Source: Candidatus Binatia bacterium (lineage in GTDB: Bacteria; Desulfobacterota; Binatia; UBA12015). From it: a DNA stretch of 64,000 bases. Below are positions 31,146 through 39,700 of this stretch, one piece after another. The first letter of the stretch is position 1; every line of letters begins with the position of its first letter. The DNA lies in NCBI GenBank assembly GCA_029243485.1, contig JAQWRY010000056.1, positions 21,842 through 85,841 of the forward strand. Reading direction: 5' to 3'. Under the pieces are notes generated by a model that was given only the letters and a program-made list of their open reading frames with translations, did no database searches and had not been told where the DNA came from. Both the position numbers and the translations under genes were made by a program.

Positions 31146-32312
31146 ATGACCTACGCCGCTCACCGCCGCATCATCGATGCGGACAGTCACGTCATCGAGC
31201 TCGATGACTTCCTCGTGGAGTTCGCCGACCCGGCCGAGCGGGCGCTCATCCCGCCGATGGACGCGCAGACGGAACTCCCGGTCGTGCCCGAGGCTCTCGC
31301 CCGCGCAAAGGAGCTCTTTGCGCTTCGTCAGGAAGACGATGCGGTGATGGCGAAGTTCGAGGCGAGCCTCCTGGACACGCGCAAGAGCGGTTGGAGTCGG
31401 ATCGGAGCGTTCGACCCCAAGGAGCGCTCGCACGCACTCGATCTGTTCGGCTTCGAGATGCAGCTCGTTCTGCCGACGTTCGCGTTTCACCAGTTCGCCC
31501 ACAGCAAGGATCCGCGCGTTCTCGAGGCGGGGGCGCGCGCGCTGAACCGGGCGATGGGCGCCTTCTGCGGTCACGATACGCGGCTTCGCGCGATCGGGTA
31601 CATTCCGCTCTCTCTCGGACCAGAGGTCGCGGCGGGGCTCATGGACCAGGGGCTCCGCGATGGTTGCTACACCTTCATGGTCGACACAAACGAGCCGAAC
31701 CCGGCGGCCCGGTCCTTCACGCATCCGGACTTCGATCCGATCTGGAAGCGCTTTCGTGACGCGCGTGCGCCCTTCGTAGTTCACATTGCCGTGAACGGAG
31801 AGTACCAGCCCGTCTCACCGAGCTTTGGGAACAACGGGCAGGCGGCGCTGGCAGCGACCGGTGACGCGCCTCCGGGAGCGCTCGGGATGCTCGGTCTCAA
31901 GAACAGCGCGGAGCTGTTCCTGTCGGCGATGATCTTCGACGGGGTGTTCGATCGCGTGCCTGGGTTAAAGGGCATCTCGATGGAGCACGGCGCGGTGTGG
32001 CTCCCGTCGTGGCTCCAGGCGATCGATACGGCCGCGCACACGTTCCGTCATCTGCAGCCGTACCTTCGGGAGCAGCAGAAGCCTTCGGACGTCGTTCGCG
32101 AGAGCCTCAGGTTCGCGCCATTTGCCGGCGAGCCTCTGGGATGGATCATCGAGAACATCGGCCCCGAGATTCTCGTCTTCGGCTCGGACTATCCGCATCC
32201 GGAGGGCACCCATAATCCCATCGAGAAGTTCGAGGCGACGATGCAAGGGTGTGACGACGCGACGTTCGACGCATTCTATCACGGCAACATGGAAGCCGTG
32301 ATGGGGCTCTAG
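31146..32312 (+). CDS. Amidohydrolase family 2 (TIM-barrel metal-dependent hydrolase)
   Basis: A 388-residue amidohydrolase-2 protein. It opens with IIDADSHVIE (family D-x-D-x-H metal motif), contains YIPLSLGPEVAAG, GCYTFMVDTNEPNP, VVHIAVNGEY (His ligand), GISMEHGAVWLPSWL and ends with the Asp-bearing FGSDYPHPEGT. This family hydrolyses or decarboxylates small ring acids and similar compounds. I chose ATG 31146 since GAGGAG lies six bases before it; ATG 31140 is the alternative. It is followed after 14 bases by the esterase gene on the same strand. A second, distinct member sits convergent at 33279. Confidence 0.85.
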   Translation: MTYAAHRRIIDADSHVIELDDFLVEFADPAERALIPPMDAQTELPVVPEALARAKELFALRQEDDAVMAKFEASLLDTRKSGWSRIGAFDPKERSHALDLFGFEMQLVLPTFAFHQFAHSKDPRVLEAGARALNRAMGAFCGHDTRLRAIGYIPLSLGPEVAAGLMDQGLRDGCYTFMVDTNEPNPAARSFTHPDFDPIWKRFRDARAPFVVHIAVNGEYQPVSPSFGNNGQAALAATGDAPPGALGMLGLKNSAELFLSAMIFDGVFDRVPGLKGISMEHGAVWLPSWLQAIDTAAHTFRHLQPYLREQQKPSDVVRESLRFAPFAGEPLGWIIENIGPEILVFGSDYPHPEGTHNPIEKFEATMQGCDDATFDAFYHGNMEAVMGL

Positions 32313-32326
32313 GGGGCCTGCCGACG

Positions 32327-33277
32327 GTGCGCTTTCCGATTTTTTCGATCCTCGTAGCGGCCCTACTGATTGCCGGATGCGGCTCTTCGTCCAATCCGGC
32401 GGAAGAGGTTGCCGAGCCCTGCGGCTCGGGCGGCCCTCTCAGCGGGCCGGGCGGTGACTTCAACGGTCCCTACATGGAGCGGACGTTTCCCGCTCCGGAT
32501 GGCACGGACCGGACTTGGCTGCTCCGCCTTCCCGCCGGTTACGAGGAGGGCACCCGGGCCGACGTGGTCTTCAACTTCCACGGCTCCGGCTCGACGGCCC
32601 CTTCACAGTTGGTCTACGGAGACTTCACGCAACAAGCGGATCGCGACGGCGTCATCCTCGTCACTCCGGATGCGAACAAGGTCTTCTTCGACCCGTCCCA
32701 CGAGCTCGCCGGCTACTGGAACAGCGCGTGGGAGGCGAACCTGCGCGTGCGGGACTACGACGTCGACTTCGTTCTGGGCCTTGTCGACTTGATGAAGGAC
32801 GAGTACTGCACCGACGACTTTTTCGCGACCGGCATGTCCGCCGGAGGCGATATGGTTTCGGCCCTGGAGTGTCTGACGGAGAGCCCGTTCGATGCCTACG
32901 CGGCCGTGACGTACCAGTACTACAACGAAGCGGAGTGCGGAGGCGCGCCTTCGCGGCCTCTCCTCTACTTCCATGGGAGTGCGGACTTCGTCGTGCCGTT
33001 CGCCGGCTCAGGCGCGCCCTGGTACGACCCACCGGTCCCGGATTCACTGCAGAACTGGGCCGAGCACAACGGCTGCGCACCGCAGCGGATGGAGGAGCGG
33101 GTCAGCGACGAGGTGCTCCGGTACTCGTGGGCCAACTGTGACGCGAAGACGGAGTGGTACTTCGTCGAAGGGGGCGGGCACACCTGGCCCGGTGCGCTCG
33201 AGGTGCCCGTTCTCGGTCACACGACGGCGGACATCTCCGCGAGCGACCTGATCTGGGAGCACTTCTTCGGGAGCTAG
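32327..33277 (+). CDS. Lipoprotein esterase, PHB-depolymerase/LpqC-like
   Basis: A 316-residue exported esterase. The GTG-started N-terminus carries a lipoprotein signal (FSILVAALLIAGC, lipobox I-A-G-C). The alpha/beta-hydrolase core shows the oxyanion strand VVFNFHGSGSTAPSQ, the nucleophile elbow GMSAGGDM, a strand LLYFHGSADFVVPF carrying the acid, and the catalytic His in EGGGHTWPGA. This arrangement is that of the PHB-depolymerase/feruloyl-esterase (LpqC) group, which cut polyester or hydroxycinnamoyl esters outside the cell. It is probably co-transcribed with the upstream amidohydrolase. Paired Cys in the loops suggest disulphides. Confidence 0.82.
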   Translation: MRFPIFSILVAALLIAGCGSSSNPAEEVAEPCGSGGPLSGPGGDFNGPYMERTFPAPDGTDRTWLLRLPAGYEEGTRADVVFNFHGSGSTAPSQLVYGDFTQQADRDGVILVTPDANKVFFDPSHELAGYWNSAWEANLRVRDYDVDFVLGLVDLMKDEYCTDDFFATGMSAGGDMVSALECLTESPFDAYAAVTYQYYNEAECGGAPSRPLLYFHGSADFVVPFAGSGAPWYDPPVPDSLQNWAEHNGCAPQRMEERVSDEVLRYSWANCDAKTEWYFVEGGGHTWPGALEVPVLGHTTADISASDLIWEHFFGS

Positions 33278-33278
33278 A

Positions 33279-34382
33279 CTAGTAGGTGATCTCGTAGAGC
33301 GCGGCGGCGTTGCCGCGCAGCAGGCGGTTGCGATCGGCCGGGTCGAGGCCGTCGGTCACCTCGTCGATCACTTTGCGCGTGTAGGGATACGTTCCGTCAC
33401 TGTGCGGGAAATCGGTCGCCCAAAGGACCCGACTCATCTCGAGGCCGCCGCGTACGTGCTTCACGCTGTAGTCGTCCTGGAACGTCACGTAGACGTTCTC
33501 GTCCATGTATTCGCCCGGCATCCGCGCGAGTTCCGTGGTGCTCAGGTGGTGTCGGTGCCTCTCGTAAGCGTGGTCGAGGCGGAATTTGAAGTGGGGGACC
33601 CAGCCGGCGTCGGCTTCTACGCAGATGACACGGAGGTCGGGATGCCGATCGAAGACGCCGCCGAGGATGAGCACCATCACGATGTTCTGAACACCACGGA
33701 CCGTGTTGATCTGGCGGACGAGGTTCGAGTTCCCGCGGACCCGGTCCATGATCCCGTCCTTCGTGGTCAGGATGTGGAAGCTCACGGGGAGTCCGAGATC
33801 GATACACGCTTCCCACAGGGGGTCGTAACAGGGGTGGTCGTAGTCCTCGACGGAGGGATCGCCCGGCAGCATCACGCTGCGGAATCCTTGCGCCTTGATC
33901 GCGCGAAGCTCTTCGATGCCTTCGTCGATTGTACGCACCGTCGCTTGGCCGACACCGAGAAGCCTCTGCGGGTCTTTCTCACAGAAACTCGCGAGCCACC
34001 TGTTGTACGCGTCGAAGCACGCCTTCTTGTAGTCGACGTCCGGGTGGTTGCAGAGGATCATGCCCAATGAGGGGTAGAGCACTTCGGCTCGCACGCCCTC
34101 GGCGTCCTGAATCGCGAGGCGCTCGGCGGGATCGAAGCCGGCGGGATGGATCTCTTCCCACGGGACGGCGCGGCCGAAGTCTTCTGGTGGGCGACCGCCG
34201 GTGCAGACGAGTCCCATTGGGATGCGGAGACCGAGGTCGGAGATCTCGAGGACGGCGCCGGCCTGTTCGTCGAAGATCGCCTTGGGCCGCCGGTCGCGGA
34301 AGTCGGGGTCGATGTCGTCGTAGCATGCCTCGATCTCGCAGATATGTGAGTCGGCGGAGATCACGGGCTCAAGATCGCTCAT
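33279..34382 (-). CDS. Amidohydrolase family 2 protein
   Basis: A 367-residue amidohydrolase-2 enzyme. The start VISADSHICE holds the D-x-H motif; YPSLGMILCNHPD, AIKAQGFRSVMLPGDP, LGLPVSFHIL (metal His), VICVEADAGWVPHFKFRLDH and LWATDFPHSDGTYP (metal Asp) complete the pattern. The last two are the style of the 2-amino-3-carboxymuconate-semialdehyde decarboxylase-like group acting on aromatic or steroid ring products. ATG 34382 (MSDLEP) is preferred because the upstream extension is low-complexity and overlaps another fragment. It ends one base from the convergent esterase gene. Confidence 0.85.
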   Translation of the reverse strand: MSDLEPVISADSHICEIEACYDDIDPDFRDRRPKAIFDEQAGAVLEISDLGLRIPMGLVCTGGRPPEDFGRAVPWEEIHPAGFDPAERLAIQDAEGVRAEVLYPSLGMILCNHPDVDYKKACFDAYNRWLASFCEKDPQRLLGVGQATVRTIDEGIEELRAIKAQGFRSVMLPGDPSVEDYDHPCYDPLWEACIDLGLPVSFHILTTKDGIMDRVRGNSNLVRQINTVRGVQNIVMVLILGGVFDRHPDLRVICVEADAGWVPHFKFRLDHAYERHRHHLSTTELARMPGEYMDENVYVTFQDDYSVKHVRGGLEMSRVLWATDFPHSDGTYPYTRKVIDEVTDGLDPADRNRLLRGNAAALYEITY

Positions 34383-34484
34383 GCGTTGGTCCTGCCACAT
34401 CGGGTCGGGCCGGTCGACCGGTTCTTCACCAGGTGGGGTTGGTTTTCCATCGGCCCGGGTTGAAGGGCCTCGTTTCGGTCGGCG

Positions 34485-34727
34485 GTGAGGCGGCACCCGG
34501 CCGGTAGGGGAACCGAAGGCCGCCCGTTGGCGGTGCTCGGTCAGGGCCGGGACGTGCCCGCCGAGGTCGTTTTGAACGAGCGGGCGACGATCTCGTCGGT
34601 CCGGGCGGCGGCGCAGTTCATCGACGGGGACGCATTGTACGGAAACGACGTCGGGTTCGGCAACGCTGCCGGCAATGTGCCGAATCTCGTCGATCTGACT
34701 ACGGGCGAGTTGGGCGCGGTCGTGTAG
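34485..34727 (+). pseudogene. Fragment of an unrecognised protein
   Basis: The frame 34485-34727 reads like the end of a real protein (DVPAEVVLNERATISSVRAA, AQFIDGDALYGNDVGFG, NVPNLVDLTTGELGAVV), but no upstream body or start with a good ribosome site exists. The Asp/Gly/Asn-rich strands suggest a secreted beta-rich protein. It may be a relic left between the amidohydrolase and the nitroreductase. The rest of 34383-34850 shows only the repeat listed next. Confidence 0.3.
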
Positions 34728-34773
34728 GACGCGATTCTCTTCGGTGAGGGTGTTGCCTGCCCAGGTGCCCTCC

Positions 34774-34834
34774 CGCGCCGCGATCGTGCACATCAGCCGC
34801 GTTCTCGGCGTCCGGCCGGCGGAGTTGCGGGGGG
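34774..34834. repeat. Dispersed repeat, copy A
   Basis: About 61 bases match 58157-58217 at 50 of 61 positions, including an exact 17-base run around GATCGTGCACATCAGCC. On the minus strand both copies translate to a similar peptide with the shared core ADVHDRGA preceded by P-D-x-E, with synonymous codon differences, so the similarity is probably a decayed coding segment of one protein family. Confidence 0.45.
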
Positions 34835-34850
34835 AGGGGGGCTTCGGCCG

Positions 34851-35492
34851 TTAGGCCGACCAGCGGTCCCAGTGAGTGCACTTCGCGGCTGGGCGGCGGT
34901 TCGGTCGCCCGAAGCGGCGCTCGGGGTAGCCGACCGGGATCAGCGCGACGGCCTCCACGCCCTCGGGGAGAACGAGGATCTCGCGGATCGGAGGGTGGGC
35001 CTTCGGCCCGACGGGACAGTGGTCGGTGGCGAGGGTGATCATGACCGTCCCGAGCTCGCGAGAGCGAGCCGCGAGCGTGATGTTCTGGATCGCCGGGTAG
35101 ATTGATCCGAACAGGCCCGATGCGACACCGACATTGTCGGGGCAGGGCATCGTCAGGCAGGCGACGATGATGGCGCCCGCTTCGTCGAGGTGTTCGACAT
35201 TGTGCATCGCGCCCGTGTAGATCTTGCGTCGCGCGTCATCCAGCTGGGGATCGGCGAGCACGCCGTCGCGGATGTACTGGCGTCCGACGTCGCGGTGGGT
35301 GTCGGCCATCCGCCGCATCTGGTCGCGGTCGGTCACTACGACGAAGGACCACATCTGCATGTTGCCCGCGCTGGGGGCCATCGTCGCGGCTTCGATCAAG
35401 TACTCGAGGTCGGCGCGGGGAATAGGGTCGGTCTTCAGGTGGCGCACGGCGCGCGCAGTGAAGATCGCTTCGTGAACGGAGAGCTCTGGCAT
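34851..35492 (-). CDS. Nitroreductase family FMN oxidoreductase
   Basis: A 213-residue nitroreductase-fold protein, normal length. The FMN-binding opening TARAVRHLKTDPIP and the PSAGNMQMWSFVVV motif are clear; the C-terminal half has PAIQNITLAARSRELGTVMI and VALIPVGYPERRFG, as in family members that reduce nitro groups or other conjugated acceptors with NAD(P)H. ATG 35492 is chosen as the start of homology. It lies 36 bases after the SDR gene on the same strand and is probably in one operon with it. Confidence 0.88.
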   Translation of the reverse strand: MPELSVHEAIFTARAVRHLKTDPIPRADLEYLIEAATMAPSAGNMQMWSFVVVTDRDQMRRMADTHRDVGRQYIRDGVLADPQLDDARRKIYTGAMHNVEHLDEAGAIIVACLTMPCPDNVGVASGLFGSIYPAIQNITLAARSRELGTVMITLATDHCPVGPKAHPPIREILVLPEGVEAVALIPVGYPERRFGRPNRRPAAKCTHWDRWSA

Positions 35493-35527
35493 GGGTCCTC
35501 GCTTCATGGTGGCTCGTGGGTCGGACT

Positions 35528-36316
35528 TCAAAAGATCGCCGTCGTGATCCCGCCGTCGACGACGAGACTCTGGCCGACGATGTAGCTCGCGTACTTGCTG
35601 CAGAAGAGTGCGCAGATGGCGCCGAAGTCGTCGGCGTCACCGAAGCGGCCGGCGGGGATACCGACGCGTTCGACCCAGCGGTCGATCTCCTCGGCGTAGC
35701 TGGTGCCGCGCTTCTCGGCGATCTTGCTGAACTGTTCCTGAGCGGCGGCGGTGTGGTGGAAGCCGGGAAGGAGATTGTTGATCGTAACGTTGTGTTTCGC
35801 CATCACCTTGGCGGCTGCCACCGAGTAGTTGGCGAGCGCCGCGCGCGGGGGCCCCGAGAGGATGCGCATCTCGCTTGGGAACTTCGCCGCTCCGGTGGTT
35901 ACGTTGACGACCCGCCCGAAGCCGCGCTCGGCCATGCCGTCCACGGTCGCGCGGATGAACTCGGCAGGCCCCAGGAGGCCGGATTCCAGGTATTCCTGCC
36001 ATTGCGCGGGCCCGACCTCGCGGAAGTCCGTGCCCCACGGTGGCGGGCTGCAGGTGCTGACCAGGATGTCCGGTTCGGGGCAGGCGGCCAGAATCCGCTC
36101 CCGGCCCTCGGCGGTCGTGTGGTCGGCGGCCACCGGGGTGACCGAGACGCCGGTTTCGGTCGAGATCTCCTCGGCGGTCGCGGCCAGGCGCTCTTCGCCC
36201 CGCGCCGAGATCACGAGATCGACCCCCTCCCGCGCCAGGGCGGCCGCGCACCCTTTGCCCAGACCGGCGCTTCCGCCGTTGATGATGGCCCGTCGTCCCC
36301 TGATCCCGAGATCCAT
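35528..36316 (-). CDS. Divergent short-chain dehydrogenase lacking the usual catalytic Tyr/Lys
   Basis: A 262-residue SDR. The cofactor motif NGGSAGLGKG is intact, as are the AGE-type helix and the C-terminal VGQSLVVDGGITTAIF. In the active site, where classical members have S-x12-Y-x3-K, this protein reads TTGAAKFPSEMRI followed by LSGPPRAAL: Thr, Ser and Arg replace Ser, Tyr and Lys. The gene has no frameshift or stop, so it may have altered chemistry or be a non-catalytic binder. It is followed by the nitroreductase, which suggests one redox operon. Confidence 0.82.
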   Translation of the reverse strand: MDLGIRGRRAIINGGSAGLGKGCAAALAREGVDLVISARGEERLAATAEEISTETGVSVTPVAADHTTAEGRERILAACPEPDILVSTCSPPPWGTDFREVGPAQWQEYLESGLLGPAEFIRATVDGMAERGFGRVVNVTTGAAKFPSEMRILSGPPRAALANYSVAAAKVMAKHNVTINNLLPGFHHTAAAQEQFSKIAEKRGTSYAEEIDRWVERVGIPAGRFGDADDFGAICALFCSKYASYIVGQSLVVDGGITTAIF

Positions 36317-36517
36317 TGGATGTCTTCATACGCCAAAGACGCCAGGGAACGCACCAGGAACCTTCTTGGGTCCCCTGAGTGTCGCGCCGGGTATGCAACT
36401 GGTGCATGCTCGATCGTGCGGCCGCCCGCCGCGGCCTACGAATTCCCACTGTTTTCCCGGCTTCGTCCGATGGCACGCAGCCTGCATTGGCTCTCAGCCC
36501 AGAAGGAGGAGATGTCC

Positions 36518-37291
36518 ATGCCCGATTCCACGACGATGCCGCCCACCCTGTTCCCGAGAGATTGGCCCCGCGCTTGGCGCGCGCTGAAGATCCTGATCGC
36601 GGACTCTGATCGCACCGATCAGGTGTTCGAGATCATCGACGGGCTCGCGGGTGACTCGCTCGAGAATAGCTACCAGCGCTTCATCGCCGACCCCGAGGGC
36701 CAACGCCTGCTGCGCGAGCGCCCCTCGCTCCTCGCCGCGCTTTCGGATCGCGCCGCGCTCGCGGCCATGCCGGCCGGGTCGTTCGGCCGGGCGTATCTCG
36801 ACTGCATGGAGAAGGGCAGCCTCACCGCGGATGGCCTGGTCGAAGCCGACGAGGTTGCTGCCAAGAACCTGGACAAGCCGCCGCTGGCTGATCCCGACCG
36901 TGAGTTCGTCGGCGACCGGATGCGCGACATGCATGATCTCTGGCACGTCCTCACCGGGTACGGCATGGACGAGGCGGGTGAGACCGCCAACCTCGCGTTC
37001 AGTCATGCCCAGATCCCGAACCTCGGGATGGGCCTCATCGTCGGCGCGGGTGCTGTCATCGGCCCGAAAGACCTGAAGTTCACGTGGCCACGGTACCTCG
37101 TCGCCGCCTGGCAGCGCGGGCGGGCCACATCGTTCCTCGGCGTCGCTCCCTATGAGGACCTGCTCCCGCAGCCCCTCGAAGAAGTCCGCGCCGGGCTAGG
37201 TATTCCCCCCGCGGAGCACGTTCACCCTATGGGGATTGCCATCGCCACCCGGGATGCTTGCGGGGAGGACGGCGTCCAATGGGTAAGTTGA
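36518..37291 (+). CDS. Coq4-family ubiquinone biosynthesis protein
   Basis: A 257-residue Coq4-like protein. The family zinc motif H-D-x-x-H-x11-E is present as HDLWHVLTGYGMDEAGE. Around it are MPAGSFGRAYLDCME and ETANLAFSHAQIPNLGMG, all typical of Coq4. In eukaryotes Coq4 acts in coenzyme Q synthesis (C1 decarboxylation/hydroxylation); bacterial homologues are thought to act on quinones too. AAGGAGG lies eight bases before ATG 36518, which I prefer over ATG 36512. It is divergent from the SDR operon. Confidence 0.88.
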   Translation: MPDSTTMPPTLFPRDWPRAWRALKILIADSDRTDQVFEIIDGLAGDSLENSYQRFIADPEGQRLLRERPSLLAALSDRAALAAMPAGSFGRAYLDCMEKGSLTADGLVEADEVAAKNLDKPPLADPDREFVGDRMRDMHDLWHVLTGYGMDEAGETANLAFSHAQIPNLGMGLIVGAGAVIGPKDLKFTWPRYLVAAWQRGRATSFLGVAPYEDLLPQPLEEVRAGLGIPPAEHVHPMGIAIATRDACGEDGVQWVS

Positions 37292-37745
37292 ACAAATTCT
37301 GAACGACTGTCGTTCGCCGCGGGACGGGCGCCTCCCCGGCGACCGCTCTCGAGGCGCTCCCGGTAGACCTTCCCGAGGCGGTGGAGCAGGCCGGGTTGAT
37401 CTTCCGCGGTCTCGTGACCCGCAAAGGGCGTCACGAGCCGACCGTTGCGTGTCGCGTCGACACCGGTCGACCACGAGCGTGACGGCCAGCCAGTCCGTGA
37501 CTCTGCAGAACCTGACGGTCGAGAACCCGGGGATCAACGCGCTTGGGCACGTGCGCCTCGGCTTCTACCTGTCCACGAACTCGGTCATCTCTACGGCCGA
37601 GATGTTCCTCGGGTATGTCTTCTAAAACTCGTACGCGCGGTTCCAGCGCAGTCGCTTCTCGCACCCGGCCCCATCCGGCCCTCGGCGGGGCGATCCGGGG
37701 CCTCGATCGCGGGGCCTCGATCGCGGGGTCGGCCGCCGACTCTGG
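37292..37745. other. Gap with one small relic
   Basis: Between Coq4 and the convergent aldo/keto reductase. Apart from the CARDB remnant at 37479-37625 I recognise nothing. Several short frames are open on both strands, but none has family motifs. Confidence 0.45.
37479..37625 (+). pseudogene. CARDB-like (adhesion-type) domain remnant
   Basis: One frame reads VTASQSVTLQNLTVENPGIN then ALGHVRLGFYLSTNSVISTA and EMFLGYVF before TAA 37623-37625. This is the strand pattern of a CARDB domain, in which the phrase x-V-x-x-Y-L-S-T-(D/N)-x-x-I-x-x-x-D is diagnostic. There is no start, signal or further repeat, so only about 48 residues survive of what is normally a large cell-surface protein. Confidence 0.45.
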
Positions 37746-38783
37746 CTACGCGAAGTACTGCTGCGACGTTGCCGCTGCGACGAAGTTCTCCTTCAGGTGC
37801 TCCATCGACTGGCTGTCCGCGTTCACGGCATCGAGTCCATGGGCCAGCACGTAGGCGTAGCTGCGCTGGAACGGCGTGAGCGGCGCCTTCATGAACTTCG
37901 CGTCGTAGACCCCATCGAAGGACGACGGTCGGTCCGGACCGAAGCCCATCCACTTGCCGGCGAGATGGCGGGCAGCCTTCATGCCGACGAGGCCGATGCC
38001 GGCCGCGCGGGCCTTGTCGAGCGTCGGCTGAAGCTGAGTCATCGGTACCGTGTCCTTCTGGATCGACTTGGCGTTCCAGTCGTACCAACCGGCCGGCGTG
38101 ATCGCGATCTGTGCAAGAGAGAAGCGGCCCGTGTCGGCGGCGGCGTCCAGGACGTTCGCCGCGTTCTGATGAGTACTCACGCCCCAGTGGTCGACCTTAC
38201 CCGCCTTCTTTGCCGCGAGGAACGCCTCGTGCATTTCGTCACTGCGCACCAGGGAGACGTTGTTGCCGGCCATGATGTAGTACGCGTTCACGTGGTCGGT
38301 CGCGAGGTCCGTGAGGCTTTGGTCCATCGACTTGGTCCAGTTCGCCGCACAGGTTTTCAGTTGCGCGCTCGTCAGCTCGTCGCCGGGCTGCACGTCGAGA
38401 CCGACGAGGCCCTTCGAGATGAGGAAGATCTTGTCACGCCGTTTCTTCGCGAACGCGGCTAGGTTCGACTCGGCGTTGCGGTAGTAGTCGCTCGTGCCGA
38501 CGTCGAAGACGTTCACGCCGTGATCGAACGCGGCATTCAACAGCTCGTCCTTGCCCCAGAACATGAGCGCCGCGCCGCAGCCGAACACGAGGCGGCTCCC
38601 TTCGAACCCGGTCTTGCCGAGCGTGCGATACGTCATCTCGGGCCATGCGGCGTCGGCTCGCGCCGCTGACTCGGCGAGTGCGCCCGCCGACTTGGCGAGT
38701 TCCGCGCCTCCGAGTCCGAGGAGGGCGAGAATCTGCAGCGCGCGGCGGCGTGTGGTCGGAAAGGCTCGTTCGAAGGATGTCAT
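37746..38783 (-). CDS. Twin-arginine-exported aldo/keto reductase family protein
   Basis: A 345-residue protein. The N-terminus has a twin-arginine signal (TTRRRALQILALLGLGG), so it is probably exported folded to the periplasm. The mature part is an aldo/keto-reductase barrel: TYRTLGKTGFEGSRLVFGCG, the Asp/Tyr segment VFDVGTSDYYRNAESNLAAF, the catalytic Lys in KIFLISKGL, and WGVSTHQNAANVL. The catalytic His normally ending L-(Y/L)-L-x-H is replaced (VNAYYIMAGNN). Periplasmic AKRs often pair with a membrane redox partner; none is seen. ATG 38783 starts the signal. Confidence 0.8.
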   Translation of the reverse strand: MTSFERAFPTTRRRALQILALLGLGGAELAKSAGALAESAARADAAWPEMTYRTLGKTGFEGSRLVFGCGAALMFWGKDELLNAAFDHGVNVFDVGTSDYYRNAESNLAAFAKKRRDKIFLISKGLVGLDVQPGDELTSAQLKTCAANWTKSMDQSLTDLATDHVNAYYIMAGNNVSLVRSDEMHEAFLAAKKAGKVDHWGVSTHQNAANVLDAAADTGRFSLAQIAITPAGWYDWNAKSIQKDTVPMTQLQPTLDKARAAGIGLVGMKAARHLAGKWMGFGPDRPSSFDGVYDAKFMKAPLTPFQRSYAYVLAHGLDAVNADSQSMEHLKENFVAAATSQQYFA

Positions 38784-38901
38784 GGGACTAGCTCCTTTTG
38801 GCCCATCCGGCGGGACGGGCCCCGCTTCCTTCCTACCGGGTCCGGGCGCCACGTGGAAGCGGCCACCCCGGGGCGCCGGGCAGATGGAACCGCAGTCGAT
38901 C

Positions 38902-39699
38902 TCAGCTGGCGACGGCCGAGCCGCCGTCGCAGGTAATGACCTCGCCGACGGTGAAGGCACCGGCGCGAGACGAGAGGAAGATCGCCAGGCCCGCGATGTC
39001 CTCCATCGTACCGACCCGGCCGCGCGGATTCGCCTGGCCCACGCGGTCCCAATCGACGCCGTCGGTCTCGCCCCCGAACCCCACCCCGGCGCTGAGCATC
39101 CAGGTGGGGAAGGGGCCCGGGGCGATCGCGTTCACCAGGATGTTCTCCTTCACGAGATGGGCGGCAAGAACCCGGGTCAGGTGATGAATCGCGGCCTTGG
39201 ACGGACCGTACGAGAAGTTGTCGAACACGGGCGTCTTGAGCCCATCGATCGAGCCGATGTTGATGACGCGCGACGGGGATTCGTGCGTCGCCGACTTCTT
39301 GAGGAGAGGCAGGCACTTCTGAACGAGGAAGAAGGGACCCTTCACGTTCGTGTCCATCACCTTGTCCCAGCCGTTCTCGGGGAACTCGGCGAGAGGCGCC
39401 CCCCACGTTGCGCCGGCATTGTTCACGAGGATGTCGAGATGGTCGTCGCGCTTGGCGAGTTCGGTGGCTAGTGCTTCGCACCCTTCCAGTTTCGACAAGT
39501 CGGCGGGGATCGCGGTGCACTCGCCACCGAACTCCGACGTAAGCCGTTCGACGGCTGCGGCGCACGCGTCGGCCTTGCGAGAGCTGATGTAGACCTTCGC
39601 GCCGTTCGCGAGGAATCCCGCAGCAATCATCTCGCCGATGCCGCGCGAGCCTCCGGTGATGAGTGCGACCTTGCCTTGGATCGAGAACAGATCTTTCAC
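38902..39699 (-). CDS. SDR family oxidoreductase (RhlG/FabG-like)
   Basis: A 265-residue classical SDR. Cofactor motif TGGSRGIG, ILVNNAGATWG, catalytic Ser in INIGSIDG, Tyr-x-x-x-Lys in YGPSKAAIHHL, APGPFPTWM and the C-terminal CDGGS are all intact. The shape resembles the RhlG / 3-oxoacyl reductase group. The GTG start at 39699 comes one base after the stop of a TonB-receptor tail (39703-39701), which shows that the gene was once the second gene of a receptor operon and has since lost its upstream partner. Present expression is unclear. Confidence 0.9.
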   Translation of the reverse strand: MKDLFSIQGKVALITGGSRGIGEMIAAGFLANGAKVYISSRKADACAAAVERLTSEFGGECTAIPADLSKLEGCEALATELAKRDDHLDILVNNAGATWGAPLAEFPENGWDKVMDTNVKGPFFLVQKCLPLLKKSATHESPSRVINIGSIDGLKTPVFDNFSYGPSKAAIHHLTRVLAAHLVKENILVNAIAPGPFPTWMLSAGVGFGGETDGVDWDRVGQANPRGRVGTMEDIAGLAIFLSSRAGAFTVGEVITCDGGSAVAS

Positions 39700-39700
39700 T

